Origin: JBLIRR01 sp049472395
GTDB taxonomy: Bacteria; SZUA-182; DTGQ01; JBLIRR01
Reading direction: 5' to 3'
Assembly (NCBI GenBank): GCA_049472395.1
Contig: JBLIRR010000019.1
Coordinates: 36,761-100,760, forward strand
DNA length: 64,000 bases
Shown in pieces: positions 21,089 through 31,159 of the stretch. Under the pieces are notes generated by a model. It ran no database searches. It was not told the origin of the DNA and saw nothing but the letters and a program-made list of their open reading frames with translations. Position numbers and translations under genes: made by a program. Position 1 is the first letter of the stretch. Every line of letters starts with the position of its first letter.

Positions 21089-21223
21089 ATGAAAAAAACT
21101 ATATTTATTTTATTTATATGTTCTTTTATGTTTATATTTAGGTTTATCGGTACTGCCTCCGCCAAGACATGCACCCTGAATATCTCCATGTCCCTCGGAG
21201 AGCATGAAAGGAATCATCAGTAA
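21089..21223 (+). CDS. 44-residue secreted peptide or truncated exported protein
   Basis: A small frame with a good ribosome binding site (GGGAGGATGAT) encodes a classical signal peptide (MKKTIFILFICSFMF to GTASA) followed by only about 19 residues, KTCTLNISMSLGEHERNHQ. It ends 15 bases before the GH13 gene. The pattern of leader plus short remainder suggests the N-terminus of an exported protein cut by rearrangement. The KTCTLNISMSL start could fit a TRAP or ABC substrate-binding protein. A genuine small secreted peptide is possible. Confidence 0.45.
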   Translation: MKKTIFILFICSFMFIFRFIGTASAKTCTLNISMSLGEHERNHQ

Positions 21224-21238
21224 GCAAGGAGAAATATC

Positions 21239-23380
21239 ATGCACTCTTCAGAGAATAAGGGAAAGAATAGAAATATCGCTGGTCGCGCACAAAGTTCCGG
21301 TCAACATATGCCAAAACATCATCCAGAAAAGCCTAGTGAAGACTATATTCAGTGGCTTGAGTCTCGCTCGATGCTGTATCAGGCAGACAGCTTAAGCGAT
21401 CTTATTGCAGGTAAGTATCTGCAATGGCAGAATGCATATGCTCGTCCGCGCCCCCAGGACTTTATAAGTGTTGCCTCCGTCTGGTTCACCAGCTATCCCA
21501 AGTCGATAATCACCAAGCCGAATAAGAGCGTTTTGCAAACTCTGGGAAGTGAGGAACTGTTGGAATGTTTTCACAAAATTGGGATCGAGGGAATCCATAC
21601 CGGTCCCCTGAAGCGATCTGGCGGAATCACCGGACAAAGGTACACACCCTCCATCGACGGATTTTTCGATCGGATCGAGTTGACCGTCGATCCTCGTTAT
21701 GGGACGAATGACCAATACATACAAATGACCCGAACCGCTCAGCACTATAATATTGCCCTTATTGGAGATCTTGTTCCGGCGCACAGTGGGAAGGGACCAG
21801 ATTTCCGCTTGGCTGAGCGGGCTTACAAGAATTATGAGGGATTATATGTTATGGTCGAAATTCCAAAAGAGCATTGGGAACTTCTCGGCTGTGTCCCGGA
21901 AGGCACCGACAGTGTTAATCTCACTCTGGAGACAGCCCAGCTTTTAGAGGATAAGGGATTCATTCCCGGACCACTGGAGATCATACCGTTTTACGATTCC
22001 GGTATCAAAGATACCAACTGGAGCGCCACAGATATTGTTACGGGGGTGGACGGTTGTCAACGACGATGGGTTTATCTCCATGTCTTCAAAGAGGGACAAC
22101 CCTCTTTCAACTGGTTGGACCCAACTTTTGGGGCACAACGGATCGTCATGGCTGACGTGGTGCAGTCTATGTATGTGTGGGGCGCGACAGGACTTCGACT
22201 TGACGCCAACGCACTGCTCGGTATCGAGGGCAGGCCAGGCCAAAGAAAATCATGGATTGAAGGGCATCCACTAGCTGAGAGCAGCTCCGACATGATTGCA
22301 ATGATGATTCGGAAACTTGGAGGGTACTCTTTTCAAGAGCTGAATCTCAGTCTGGAGGATATCAAGAGATTCACTACCTGGGGTCCCGATCTCAGCTACG
22401 ATTTCGTCACCCGTCCCCCCTATCTGTATGCAATAGCCACGGGAGATGCTGGTCCGCTGCGTTTGATGTTGCGTCTGATGCTGATGGAAGGACTCGATCC
22501 GGGTATATTTGTTCATGCCTTGCAAAACCATGATGAACTCATGTTTAATCTTACCCATTTACGCAAACATGGAGAGGAGAAATTCTTTGTTAATGGAAAG
22601 GAAATGCGTGGTAGGGAAATTTATGACACTATGTATGAACGGGTAAAGAAGAAGATCATCGGCAAATTCTCTTATATCAAGGAATTTAGCAATTTAGGCT
22701 TTTGCGGAACATTGGCTGGTTTTGCGGCCGCGGCATTAGAGATCCCAGATCCTTATACCATGAATTCTTCTCAAAAATCTGCCGTCTTGCAGTTGCACCT
22801 TTTGGCAGCGTGCTTCAATGCGATGCAACCGGGCGTGTTTGCAATTTCGGGGTGGGACCTTGTTGGCGCACTTCCTGTTGATCCCAATAGTTTTGATCTG
22901 TGGGTGGATGAATGCGATTGCCGGTGGCTGAACCGCGGCGCCTACGAGCTTATGGGAGTGAGCCAAAGCGCCACATCCTCGGACACAGGCATGCCGAGGG
23001 CAGTGGCTATTTACGGCCCTCTTCCTGAGCAGCTCCGTGATCCAAACTCCTTTGTATCACAACTTAAGCGAATGCTTCGAGCACGTATAGAAAGCCGGAT
23101 TGCATTTTCAAAGCTTATATCGGTACCAAAGGTTAGCACATATGGTAGTACGGTAATGCTTTTCAAGCGTCCCGAAGGCCTCGGCTGGCTTATCACGGCC
23201 CTTAATTTTAGCCATGAACCTGTGCTTGAAACCATTCAGATTCCACAGCTCGCTGGAAAAGTAACGCAGGTGATTTTTTCCACCCATCGCGAGGGGGCAA
23301 AAAGTATAAAGATCTCCACTGACGGGGACTTTCTATTAGATTTAGAACCTAGAGAGGGTAAACTGTTCCTTGTAGAATAG
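21239..23380 (+). CDS. GH13-family alpha-glucan hydrolase or transferase (trehalose-synthase-like)
   Basis: The product is 713 residues with no signal peptide, so cytoplasmic. The four GH13 conserved regions are visible: region I DLVPAH (D177, H182), region II GLRLDANALL with nucleophile D322, region III QELN with acid/base E367, and region IV QNHDE with D432. The triad is complete. A C-terminal beta domain (about 620-713, ALNFSHEPV) fits the family. The region I form with AH in place of NH and the length place it near trehalose synthase and maltose-converting subfamilies, but the exact reaction is not determined. AAGGAG seven bases before ATG 21239 decides the start. It is followed by a sugar-binding-like protein and a convergent debranching enzyme, which supports a role in glycogen or trehalose turnover. 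Confidence 0.85.
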   Translation: MHSSENKGKNRNIAGRAQSSGQHMPKHHPEKPSEDYIQWLESRSMLYQADSLSDLIAGKYLQWQNAYARPRPQDFISVASVWFTSYPKSIITKPNKSVLQTLGSEELLECFHKIGIEGIHTGPLKRSGGITGQRYTPSIDGFFDRIELTVDPRYGTNDQYIQMTRTAQHYNIALIGDLVPAHSGKGPDFRLAERAYKNYEGLYVMVEIPKEHWELLGCVPEGTDSVNLTLETAQLLEDKGFIPGPLEIIPFYDSGIKDTNWSATDIVTGVDGCQRRWVYLHVFKEGQPSFNWLDPTFGAQRIVMADVVQSMYVWGATGLRLDANALLGIEGRPGQRKSWIEGHPLAESSSDMIAMMIRKLGGYSFQELNLSLEDIKRFTTWGPDLSYDFVTRPPYLYAIATGDAGPLRLMLRLMLMEGLDPGIFVHALQNHDELMFNLTHLRKHGEEKFFVNGKEMRGREIYDTMYERVKKKIIGKFSYIKEFSNLGFCGTLAGFAAAALEIPDPYTMNSSQKSAVLQLHLLAACFNAMQPGVFAISGWDLVGALPVDPNSFDLWVDECDCRWLNRGAYELMGVSQSATSSDTGMPRAVAIYGPLPEQLRDPNSFVSQLKRMLRARIESRIAFSKLISVPKVSTYGSTVMLFKRPEGLGWLITALNFSHEPVLETIQIPQLAGKVTQVIFSTHREGAKSIKISTDGDFLLDLEPREGKLFLVE

Positions 23381-23480
23381 CCGAAAACGACGTTGGTGCA
23401 TGAAGAATTTATTGTATCTTCCTTGGGCGAAGAGGAGTGAGACGAGAATGAGTGTGAACAAAGAAATGGAGGTGATGTAA

Positions 23481-25187
23481 ATGTTCGATAAATATCCATG
23501 GATCTTTCCCTTTTTATCTGACCTGATTGCAGGTCTTGTCGGAGCGGCCATTCTCAGTATTATGGCTCTCATTTCCCGCAAAATGGGTCGTAAGCAAGGG
23601 TGGCAATGGCTAAATATAATATCCCATTTGGGATGGCCTCTCATGGCCACCGTATTCTTTGCAACTGCCCTCATTTACGCCATTATTCGTAGGCTTCAAT
23701 TGCTATATATTATTGTCTTGGGGATCCTTTTCTTGCTGGCATTAGCCTCGGTTATTCTCATCCGATATGGGCCTCCAAAGGCTCGTCGCTTGCAAAGCAG
23801 CATATTACCCCATGTCTGGCAGATTCTCACAGGTATCTTTTTTTTGTGTACCCTCATTTTAATGATTATCCCTAGACCACCTCTCCCTCCTGGTAAACAG
23901 ATTGTCTTTGTGGTTGACCTTGCAGATGAGGAAATGATGGTTTTCAGAGATGTGTTGGACACGCTTGAGCCTGAGTTGGGTGCAAAGGTCCTCCTGATGA
24001 ATGTGGAATCTTGCCGTCATGTTGCTCGCCTTGATAAAATGGTCGCCTCAGGCACTATGAAATGGGATCTTATTGCCGTGGATAACAACATACTGGGTAT
24101 CCTTGTGAAAAAAGGCTTAGTTGAGGAGTTATCAAAAGCAGGGGAGTATGAAAACTTGAAAGAGCTGATTCCCCATGCACTTTTACCGCGCCTTCGTCCC
24201 ATGCTTAAAGTGGAAGATAAATTCTACTTTGCGCCTTTCCGTCTCAATGTAAAAATTGCTTTTTACAATCAGCACAAGTTTACCGAGTATGGACTCACAC
24301 CACCCAAAAATTGGGAACAGTTACTGCATGTAGCCAAAGTTTTCAAGGAGAAAGAGGGCGTAGGCCGTGTCGCAATCCATGGGTATGATGGAAAAACCGC
24401 GGCGGTTACGATATTCGAATTTGTGAAGTCAGCAGGAGGAAATCCACTCACACTGGATGATGAAGGAACCAGGAAAGCATTTGCCTATCTTCAACAAATT
24501 GAGCCATATCTGGCACCAGAATATGTAGAAACAAGATTTGATACAGCGAACGAGTTGCTCATAGACGACGGGATTTATCTGGTGTGTCAATGGACCTATG
24601 GTATTAAAGTCGTCATAAAAGATGCAAGGAAGGAGGAAATCAAGGTCTACTCAGGATGGAATGGCCCGGGAGGGCAAGCCCATGTGCTGGGAGGCGATCT
24701 CTTGGCTGTGCCGAAGGGTGCTTCTCATCAAAAGTATGCCATCAAGCTTATAAAGCTGCTGTTAAGAAAAAAGACCCAACAAATTTTGGCTTCTCGTCTG
24801 TGCTGGCCACCGGTGAGACAAGATGTGTATGAAGAGCTGCCTCCTGAATTAGATCCCTATTTTCAGGTTATCAACGATGCACTATCTGCAGTCGTAACCA
24901 GACCAATAGTTCCCCAGTGGTCTGTGGTAGAAAAGGTTCTGGCCAGCGCCTTTAGGGGATTGATTCGGGATGTCAATGACATTGCTTCATTGGAAAACTA
25001 TTCTCACACATTGAAAAAGCTTCCACGACGGCTGATCATTTATGAAGTGAAATCAAGAGAGACCTTGAAAGATATAGCTCAACGCTATAATATTACAGCA
25101 GATATATTGGCTGAAGTGAATGGAATAGTATCGGGGAAATCTGTCGGCCCACGGCACATGAAGATTCTGCTGATCCCCCGACATTAA
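23481..25187 (+). CDS. membrane-tethered extracellular solute-binding protein with C-terminal LysM
   Basis: The 568 residues begin with about four transmembrane helices (residues 10-30, 45-68, 72-93 and 108-130). A family-1 type periplasmic binding domain follows (about 140-500; for example FYFAPFRLNVKIAFYN, GLTPPKNWEQLL, DDGIYLVCQWTYG and the LGGDLLAVPKGASH loop). A LysM-like module closes the protein (YEVKSRETLKDIAQRYNI). Free binding proteins of carbohydrate ABC transporters normally have a cleavable signal peptide and no membrane domain or LysM, and no permease or ATPase genes are nearby. It may therefore sense or hold a sugar at the wall rather than feed a transporter. The start follows AATGGAGGTGATGTAA. 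Confidence 0.75.
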   Translation: MFDKYPWIFPFLSDLIAGLVGAAILSIMALISRKMGRKQGWQWLNIISHLGWPLMATVFFATALIYAIIRRLQLLYIIVLGILFLLALASVILIRYGPPKARRLQSSILPHVWQILTGIFFLCTLILMIIPRPPLPPGKQIVFVVDLADEEMMVFRDVLDTLEPELGAKVLLMNVESCRHVARLDKMVASGTMKWDLIAVDNNILGILVKKGLVEELSKAGEYENLKELIPHALLPRLRPMLKVEDKFYFAPFRLNVKIAFYNQHKFTEYGLTPPKNWEQLLHVAKVFKEKEGVGRVAIHGYDGKTAAVTIFEFVKSAGGNPLTLDDEGTRKAFAYLQQIEPYLAPEYVETRFDTANELLIDDGIYLVCQWTYGIKVVIKDARKEEIKVYSGWNGPGGQAHVLGGDLLAVPKGASHQKYAIKLIKLLLRKKTQQILASRLCWPPVRQDVYEELPPELDPYFQVINDALSAVVTRPIVPQWSVVEKVLASAFRGLIRDVNDIASLENYSHTLKKLPRRLIIYEVKSRETLKDIAQRYNITADILAEVNGIVSGKSVGPRHMKILLIPRH

Positions 25188-25224
25188 TTAGAAGATCATA
25201 CATAAAAATTGAGATTGGTACTAT

Positions 25225-27180
25225 TCATATGTTTTCAATATAACAGAGGAGAAATTCCGCCACACTCCATGCTTGCGCGATGCAACCGCATGGTCTATGA
25301 GGGCTGTCAGCATCAAAAATTTCAGAGATAGTTCCGATTCCTGCATCCTTGAAATGAGCAGACATATTTTTAAGAATCATTTTCGCTTGCTCTTTGCCAG
25401 CTTCGCCTTTTACCCGGACGAGGGCTCTAATAAATGGCCCTATTAACCATGCCCACACAGTGCCTTGATGGTAGGCACTATCCCTTGAAAGCAAATCGCC
25501 TTCATAATGAGGGTGATAATTATTATGCCCTGGAGCTAGACTACGCAGTCCCCAAGGGGTAAAAAGGTTCTCTTCCACAGTCTGTAATACCAGACTTGCC
25601 CGTTTTTTTGATAATAAGGGGAAGGGAAGGCTCAGAGCAAATATTTGATTAGGGCGGATAGAAGATTCTCGATATTCACCATCTATATAATCATATAAGG
25701 ATTGGTTATTTTGGTTCCAGAAGACTCTATTAAAGCTCCCTTTTATCTGTTGTGCGCGTTTCTCATATGCCAAGGCGGATGCCTTTTTATTAAATCTCAT
25801 ATACATATTTGACAATATTTTCAAGGCATTATACCAAAGTGCGTTAATTTCCACCATCTTCCCCTGGCGAGGCGTTACTATCCAGGTACCTACTTGTGCA
25901 TCCATCCAAGTAAGTTGTATACCAGGCTCACCGGCATATAAAAGCCCATCCTTAGCTGTATGAATATTAAAGCGAGTTCCTCGGTCAATCCATTGGATGA
26001 TATCTTCTAATACAGGCAACAATTTATTGCATACAAACTCAAAATCCGCCGTGTAGTGCAAATATTTATAAATTGCCACAAAAAACCATAAAGAAGCATC
26101 AACTGATTTATATTCAGGTTTTCCATCAGCGTCTCTAAAGCGGTTTGGTAGCATACCGTTGCTCATCTTATCTGCAAATGCCTGCAGGATCTTTTTGGAA
26201 TCTTCAAAACGGCCAGTTGCCAAAGTTAGCCCGGGAAGAGAGATCATAGTGTCACGTCCCCAATCAGTAAACCAATGGTAACCGGCAATAATTGTGCGTA
26301 ATTCCTCTCCGCGTCTCACCACAAATTGGTCTGCGGCAAGAGCCAGAATATGTAACAATCTGTCCTTTTTGGGCAAATTGGCGAGCACGTTTAATCGACG
26401 ACTCTTTTCAAGATCATATAATGCAAAAGGATCTCTGCCTAAAGGATTTTGAGTGGATATTATGGCTGCAACCTTGTCTCCCATCTTCAAGGAAATCCTA
26501 AAAATACCATAACTAAAAAGATCTTCCCTAAAATCCAATCCCCTCCATTTTTCTTGAAGGTACACAAAATCAAAATGCCAATCGGGCAAAGCCTCATAAT
26601 CTGCACCTGGTATGTGAATAAATAGATCTGGAATTCCATCATAGGGATTTACATGGAAGAGGTGATCCTGAAATGATGCTTCCTGACATATTGGATCATT
26701 AGAATGTGTTAAATTATGGATATCCCGCCCAGCAACAAAAGGCCGAAGCTCCAATAAAAATGTTGATGGAGCCCGTAGGATTTCATAAAATACTATCGTA
26801 GTATTTTCCCCATGAAGAGCCATAACTGTTTTTCGTATTTGAATCCCCGCAGCTTTATAATCGAATATAGGGAATAATGATTTTGTGAAGCTCTGCAAAA
26901 ATTTATAGCCCTGTGGAGAGATAGTACCCGGATAGACATTACTGCTTAATTCGAAGCGATCACCAGCAATTTCGATGGTTTCATCAAGCTTAGATAGTAA
27001 CACTTTACGGTCAATGGGCGGATTCATTGCTGCGACCAGCAGCCCATGATAACGTCTTGAATGAGCACCGCTGATAGTAGAACTAGCCCAACCTCCAAGG
27101 CCATTTGTTTCCAACCATTCACGGCTTATTGCTTCCTTGAAATCTTGGGTAATTTTAGAATTAAAATGAATTAATCTCAT
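25225..27180 (-). CDS. glycogen debranching enzyme (amylo-alpha-1,6-glucosidase, bacterial/archaeal type)
   Basis: The 651 residues match the GDE_N plus GDE_C architecture (archaeal-type debranching enzyme, GH133-like). The N-terminal domain has ETNGLGGWASS and SRRYHGLL. The C-terminal (alpha/alpha)6 barrel has WFTDWGRDTMISLPGL, VDASLWFF, GIQLTWMDAQVG and SAYHQGTVWAWLIGPF. It hydrolyses alpha-1,6 branch points of glycogen in the cytoplasm. It is convergent with the binding-protein gene (37-base gap) and separate in transcription from the GH13 gene, but probably works in the same pathway. Length is normal and no lesion is seen. Confidence 0.9.
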   Translation of the reverse strand: MRLIHFNSKITQDFKEAISREWLETNGLGGWASSTISGAHSRRYHGLLVAAMNPPIDRKVLLSKLDETIEIAGDRFELSSNVYPGTISPQGYKFLQSFTKSLFPIFDYKAAGIQIRKTVMALHGENTTIVFYEILRAPSTFLLELRPFVAGRDIHNLTHSNDPICQEASFQDHLFHVNPYDGIPDLFIHIPGADYEALPDWHFDFVYLQEKWRGLDFREDLFSYGIFRISLKMGDKVAAIISTQNPLGRDPFALYDLEKSRRLNVLANLPKKDRLLHILALAADQFVVRRGEELRTIIAGYHWFTDWGRDTMISLPGLTLATGRFEDSKKILQAFADKMSNGMLPNRFRDADGKPEYKSVDASLWFFVAIYKYLHYTADFEFVCNKLLPVLEDIIQWIDRGTRFNIHTAKDGLLYAGEPGIQLTWMDAQVGTWIVTPRQGKMVEINALWYNALKILSNMYMRFNKKASALAYEKRAQQIKGSFNRVFWNQNNQSLYDYIDGEYRESSIRPNQIFALSLPFPLLSKKRASLVLQTVEENLFTPWGLRSLAPGHNNYHPHYEGDLLSRDSAYHQGTVWAWLIGPFIRALVRVKGEAGKEQAKMILKNMSAHFKDAGIGTISEIFDADSPHRPCGCIAQAWSVAEFLLCYIENI

Positions 27181-27489
27181 AATAAAATCGATTATTGATT
27201 GGCGAGACTGACTGAGCTTGAGCTCAGCCCCTCACTGATAAACGCCAGCTTTGCTTGGTACCTATCGAGATATAATACTATATTTATTGATCAGCTGGCA
27301 AATGAGATTAAATATTGTAAAAAATTGCCCTGATGGATGTCTTAAAAAATATTGAGGAAATGCGTCTATTCCTAACCCAATTTGAATAAAAAATCTGCTT
27401 TTGTAAAACAATATCAATCTATTCACAATTTTTTTCTAATGTCCTTAATCCAGGATAGAATAATTTGTATTATCTTATATTGGTCTTTG
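27181..27489. other. intergenic region with small palindrome
   Basis: No gene is supported. A short palindrome CTGAGCT-TG-AGCTCAG lies near 27211-27226, just upstream of the debranching-enzyme start, and could be an operator or chance. The rest is AT-rich and leads into the duplicated gene fragment. Confidence 0.4.
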
Positions 27490-27877
27490 GAAAGAGTATA
27501 CTATAAATATTTTGAAAAAGTTTTACATGAACCAGATTTCAAATTCGATCAATCACCAGAGACGATACTGTCAAAATATAATATTATTTTGGTACGAATC
27601 AATTGATAATATATTGAAAATATTCTATATAAAACAGCACTATCCGGATATATCACTGTTTGTGCAGACAAGCCCCTCATTTTGCTGTCCCTCTCTTATT
27701 ACTGAGGCAATGTCACAAGAAATAGAAAAAATTACAGGTATCCCGGTGGTAACTATAACCTATGATGGTACAGGTAGAAATAAAAATAATACGATCATTC
27801 CCTATCTCAAGTATCCACGAAATATCGACTCCCTAATCTCGCCTTCTGATAATTATCTGTGCACCATAAGAGTATAG
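27490..27877 (+). pseudogene. duplicated 3' end of the CoA-dehydratase activase-related gene
   Basis: This corresponds to bases 2130-2525, with about 97% identity by eye. The copy starts abruptly at ACTATAAATATTTTG, lacks about 8 bases after ATTATTTTGG (a frameshift at about 27593) and ends just after the stop, where similarity to the parent flank is lost. Peptides HEPDFKFDQSPETILS and SFCCPSLITEAMSQEIEK are readable in two frames. It cannot encode a working protein. Confidence 0.9.
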
Positions 27878-28003
27878 ATTACCCTTGGTAAATTTACCAT
27901 CAATTGTCTATAATTTCTGGAGCACCCTATTAAAGTTTGACGCAACTAAAAAAGGATTATATACTACTTTCACAGTATGGTTCTAAGATATAATAGATAG
28001 TCA

Positions 28004-30235
28004 ATGGCAAAACAAAACAACAACTCGAATAACGGGGTACTATTACAGGGTAAAGCCCCAAAGGTCGGCTTTGGCACCTTTAAAGGCGTATATCTCCCCA
28101 GTGTTCTTACCATATTTGGTGTCATTATGTATCTTCGCCTCGGATGGGTGGTGGGAAATGTTGGCCTTTTGCTCACGCTTGTCATAGTCACTATCTCAAG
28201 CACAATTACCTTTCTCACCGGTCTTTCCATCTCTGCAACCGCCACCAATATGAATGTAGGAGGCGGTGGAGCCTATTTTATGATTTCCCGTTCATTTGGT
28301 GTTGAGGCGGGCACAGCTGTCGGGATACCGCTCTTTTTCGCTCAGGCAATAGGGATATCCTTTTATATTGCTGGTTTTTCAGAATCCATCAATGCCCTCC
28401 TTCCGCATATTCCTCTTCCGGTCATAGGCATAGCCAGTTTGGTTATCTTAACGGTTTTAGCCTATATCTCTGCTGACGTTGCTTTAAAGGCCCAGTTATT
28501 CATTTTCGCTATTATTATTGCCTCACTTCTCTCATTTTTTTTAGGAGGCCCTGTAAGACCTGATAGTGCCATAGCAACAATGAAGGTACTGCCACGGGCA
28601 TCCTTCTGGACAGCATTTGCAGTGTTCTTTCCCGCTGTTACCGGAATAGAGGCAGGGATATCCATGTCAGGAGATTTGAAGGACCCTGCGAAGTCTCTGC
28701 CATGGGGAACACTTCTGGCAGTAATATCCGGATATGTTGTGTATATGATCATCCCTATTTTTTTCTCTTTTGTTGCGCCAAGGGAAATGCTTCGCTCAAA
28801 TCCCATGATCATGCGGGATGTGGCTTTTATAGGCATCTTGATCCTTTTCGGTATTTGGGGAGCAACCTTATCGAGCGCGCTGGGGGCCCTTCTTGGCGCA
28901 CCTCGTACCTTACAGGCACTCGCCCGGGACAAGGTCATTCCACAATTTTTAGGTAAAGGATATGGCCCGGCAGATACGCCGCGGATAGCCACTGCCTTTT
29001 CCTTCATGATTGCATTTATAGGAATAGTGCTTGGGGATATAAACGCCATTGCACCTGTCCTTTCAATGTTCTTTCTTACCTCATATGGCGTGTTGAATTG
29101 TATTGCAGGATTTGAAGGCCTTATTGGGAATCCGTCGTGGCGGCCGACGTTCAGGGTGCATTGGGCCCTTTCTCTTATTGGGTCAGCACTTTGCTTAATA
29201 ACCATGCTTATGATCAATCCGGGCGCTACCTTTATTGCATTATTTATTATTGTTGTTATCTACTACATTATGATCAAACGGGATATTAATGCCCGGTGGT
29301 CTGATATCCGCCGGAGTATTTTATTATCTTTGGCCCGGTATTCTATATATAGATTGGCTGATTCACGCTCCGATGTCCGTACCTGGCGTCCGAATATGCT
29401 TGTGTTGAGTGGGGCCCCTACTCAACGATTTTATCTTATCCATCTTGCTGATGCACTGACGCATGGAAAAGGCTTCTTGACAGTTGCGGCGATTATCCCA
29501 AAAGAGGATGTCGCAGAGGAGCGTCTCGAACGATTAGGAAAATCTATCAAAGAATTCTTGCGGAAAAAACAGATCCCTGCCTTAGTTGAGGTAAATGTTG
29601 CAGAAGACGTTATTGCCGGAGCAAAGGCTTTTATCAGGACGTATGGGCTTGGACCCCTTGCTCCCAATACGATACTTCTTGGTGAAACGGAGAAAAGGGA
29701 AAACTTTCTCCGATTTGCCGAGCTTATCAAACTTATCTATCAATCAAAGCGAAATCTCGTCATTATGCGAGAGGGGGACACCCCGCACGCCGAGCGCCAC
29801 AAAAAACAAATCTTCGTCTGGTGGGGAGGAGGAGAACAAAATAATGCAGGATTGATGCTTGCGTTGGGATATTTACTTCAAACAAGCCCTGAGTGGAAAG
29901 GATCCCAATTAACAATAAAAACGATTGTAAAAAGTGAAGAAGACAAGGTAAAGATGACGGAGAATGTAAAGGCATTTCTCGCTCATGGAAGAGTTCCGGC
30001 ACAATTGGAGGTGCTCGTCAGTAGTAAAACAGAGGATATTATTGCATCGACCATTAGAAATTTTTCTCAAAATGCCGATCTTGTCCTGCTTGGGATGAAG
30101 GCCCCCTATCCCGATGAATCTCCGGAAGCCTATGCCGCCTATTATGAGAACCTTATTAAATCGACAAAGAAATTTCCACCCTTGGCGTTTGTGCTCGCTG
30201 CTGAGGAAATAAATTTTAGCTCATTATTTAAATAG
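28004..30235 (+). CDS. cation-chloride cotransporter-like permease (APC superfamily)
   Basis: The 743 residues comprise about 12 transmembrane helices (residues 25-430) and a long soluble C-terminal region (440-743). The first helices carry GTFKGVYLPSVLTIFGVIMYLRLGWVVG and NVGGGGAYFMISRSFG, typical of bacterial homologues of the SLC12 Na-K-Cl / K-Cl cotransporters. The glycine-rich helix 3 and PRTLQALARD in the loop after helix 8 also fit. The cytosolic tail has Rossmann-like strands (TRTYGLGPLAPNTILLG-like and NADLVLLGMKAP), as in eukaryotic members. The ion specificity cannot be read. The start is ATG 28004 without an evident Shine-Dalgarno. Confidence 0.85.
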   Translation: MAKQNNNSNNGVLLQGKAPKVGFGTFKGVYLPSVLTIFGVIMYLRLGWVVGNVGLLLTLVIVTISSTITFLTGLSISATATNMNVGGGGAYFMISRSFGVEAGTAVGIPLFFAQAIGISFYIAGFSESINALLPHIPLPVIGIASLVILTVLAYISADVALKAQLFIFAIIIASLLSFFLGGPVRPDSAIATMKVLPRASFWTAFAVFFPAVTGIEAGISMSGDLKDPAKSLPWGTLLAVISGYVVYMIIPIFFSFVAPREMLRSNPMIMRDVAFIGILILFGIWGATLSSALGALLGAPRTLQALARDKVIPQFLGKGYGPADTPRIATAFSFMIAFIGIVLGDINAIAPVLSMFFLTSYGVLNCIAGFEGLIGNPSWRPTFRVHWALSLIGSALCLITMLMINPGATFIALFIIVVIYYIMIKRDINARWSDIRRSILLSLARYSIYRLADSRSDVRTWRPNMLVLSGAPTQRFYLIHLADALTHGKGFLTVAAIIPKEDVAEERLERLGKSIKEFLRKKQIPALVEVNVAEDVIAGAKAFIRTYGLGPLAPNTILLGETEKRENFLRFAELIKLIYQSKRNLVIMREGDTPHAERHKKQIFVWWGGGEQNNAGLMLALGYLLQTSPEWKGSQLTIKTIVKSEEDKVKMTENVKAFLAHGRVPAQLEVLVSSKTEDIIASTIRNFSQNADLVLLGMKAPYPDESPEAYAAYYENLIKSTKKFPPLAFVLAAEEINFSSLFK

Positions 30236-30461
30236 TAAAGATTAAAATCAGTGCCATAGACCCCTTTCCTAAGCGTTTTATGATTTTAAGTGCCCAGTCA
30301 CCAAATAAATAAGCCCATGTAATAAGCTTCTCAGAATAGCCCCTATCTGCCCAAATATGCGTCAGTCGAGGAAATTGCCCAAATATTTTCATAAATACTA
30401 ACTTTGCTTCATCACGATCTTGAATCCTGGTTTCATGCACTCCTGTGGTGAATAAGCTCAT
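30228..30461 (-). pseudogene. IS5-family transposase fragment
   Basis: About 77 residues contain TRIQDRDEAKLVF and LTHIWADRGYSEKLITW, the second catalytic Asp region of IS5-type DDE transposases. The stop at 30228 overlaps the end of the permease gene on the other strand by 8 bases. Both the N-terminal and C-terminal thirds are missing. Confidence 0.8.
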
Positions 30462-31093
30462 TCTTGAGCGTTCCTCCAGAAGTTTTCCATAGAGGCATTG
30501 TCATAACAATTCCTTTTTCTGCTCATCGATATCTTCATATAGAACTAATTAAGCAATTTTCGGTATTCATAAGCACAATATTGGACAGCACTGGCTAAAG
30601 CCGGTAGATTTCAATGTGTGCCTGGCATAGCGCATTCTCTGAAATTCCAGAGGAAACACTGGAAGAAACAATCCACCGTTACCGGACGGAAGGATAACGC
30701 CAACAAGGCAAGAGCATTAACAGAAATGGAGTGTCTGAAGGAAACATGAACAGAATCCATATACGTAGTGAAAAGTGAACCAGTTATCTGGTTTTGGGAA
30801 GGAGGTCGAGCTTGCCTGGGAGGGAGAAACCTAATATCCGGTGAATCGACCCGAGGTGAATCTGGACGAGATATGGGGAGGTGATGCGTCTTACTTAAGG
30901 AAGTCCTCCTACTCTAGTCGTCATAACTTTTTTCAAAATTAGAGTAAAATCAATTCATCCTGTGATACAGACAGTATTGTTTGAAATAGCAATTCCTTTA
31001 TGATAACATTATCTTTTCGTAAATCATAACTCAAACGCGAGGAATTTGCTTGGGAGTATAGAGATTCAGGGATAAAAAAAGTAATGTAGGCGA
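30462..31093. other. non-coding, decayed region
   Basis: No intact gene. The segment 30590-30900 is unusually structured and GC-richer than its surroundings (ACCGTTACCGGACGG, GGAAGGAGGTCGAGC, TCCGGTGAATCGACCC). It has the flavour of a group II intron or another structured-RNA relic, but no domain V or reverse transcriptase can be identified, so I make no call. Confidence 0.3.
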
Positions 31094-31159
31094 ATGAAAC
31101 GATTTGAGTTTTATCCAGGATCACAGATACAAGAGCAAGAAATAAATAAAAGGGGATTC

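Noticed and set aside
28462..29217. Antisense 251-residue open frame within the permease gene
   Set aside because: It lies wholly opposite an intact transporter, has no family likeness and no ribosome binding site. It is a codon-bias shadow.
30590..30900. Possible group II intron relic
   Set aside because: The structured, GC-richer sequence is suggestive, but no domain V, 5' boundary or reverse transcriptase could be found.
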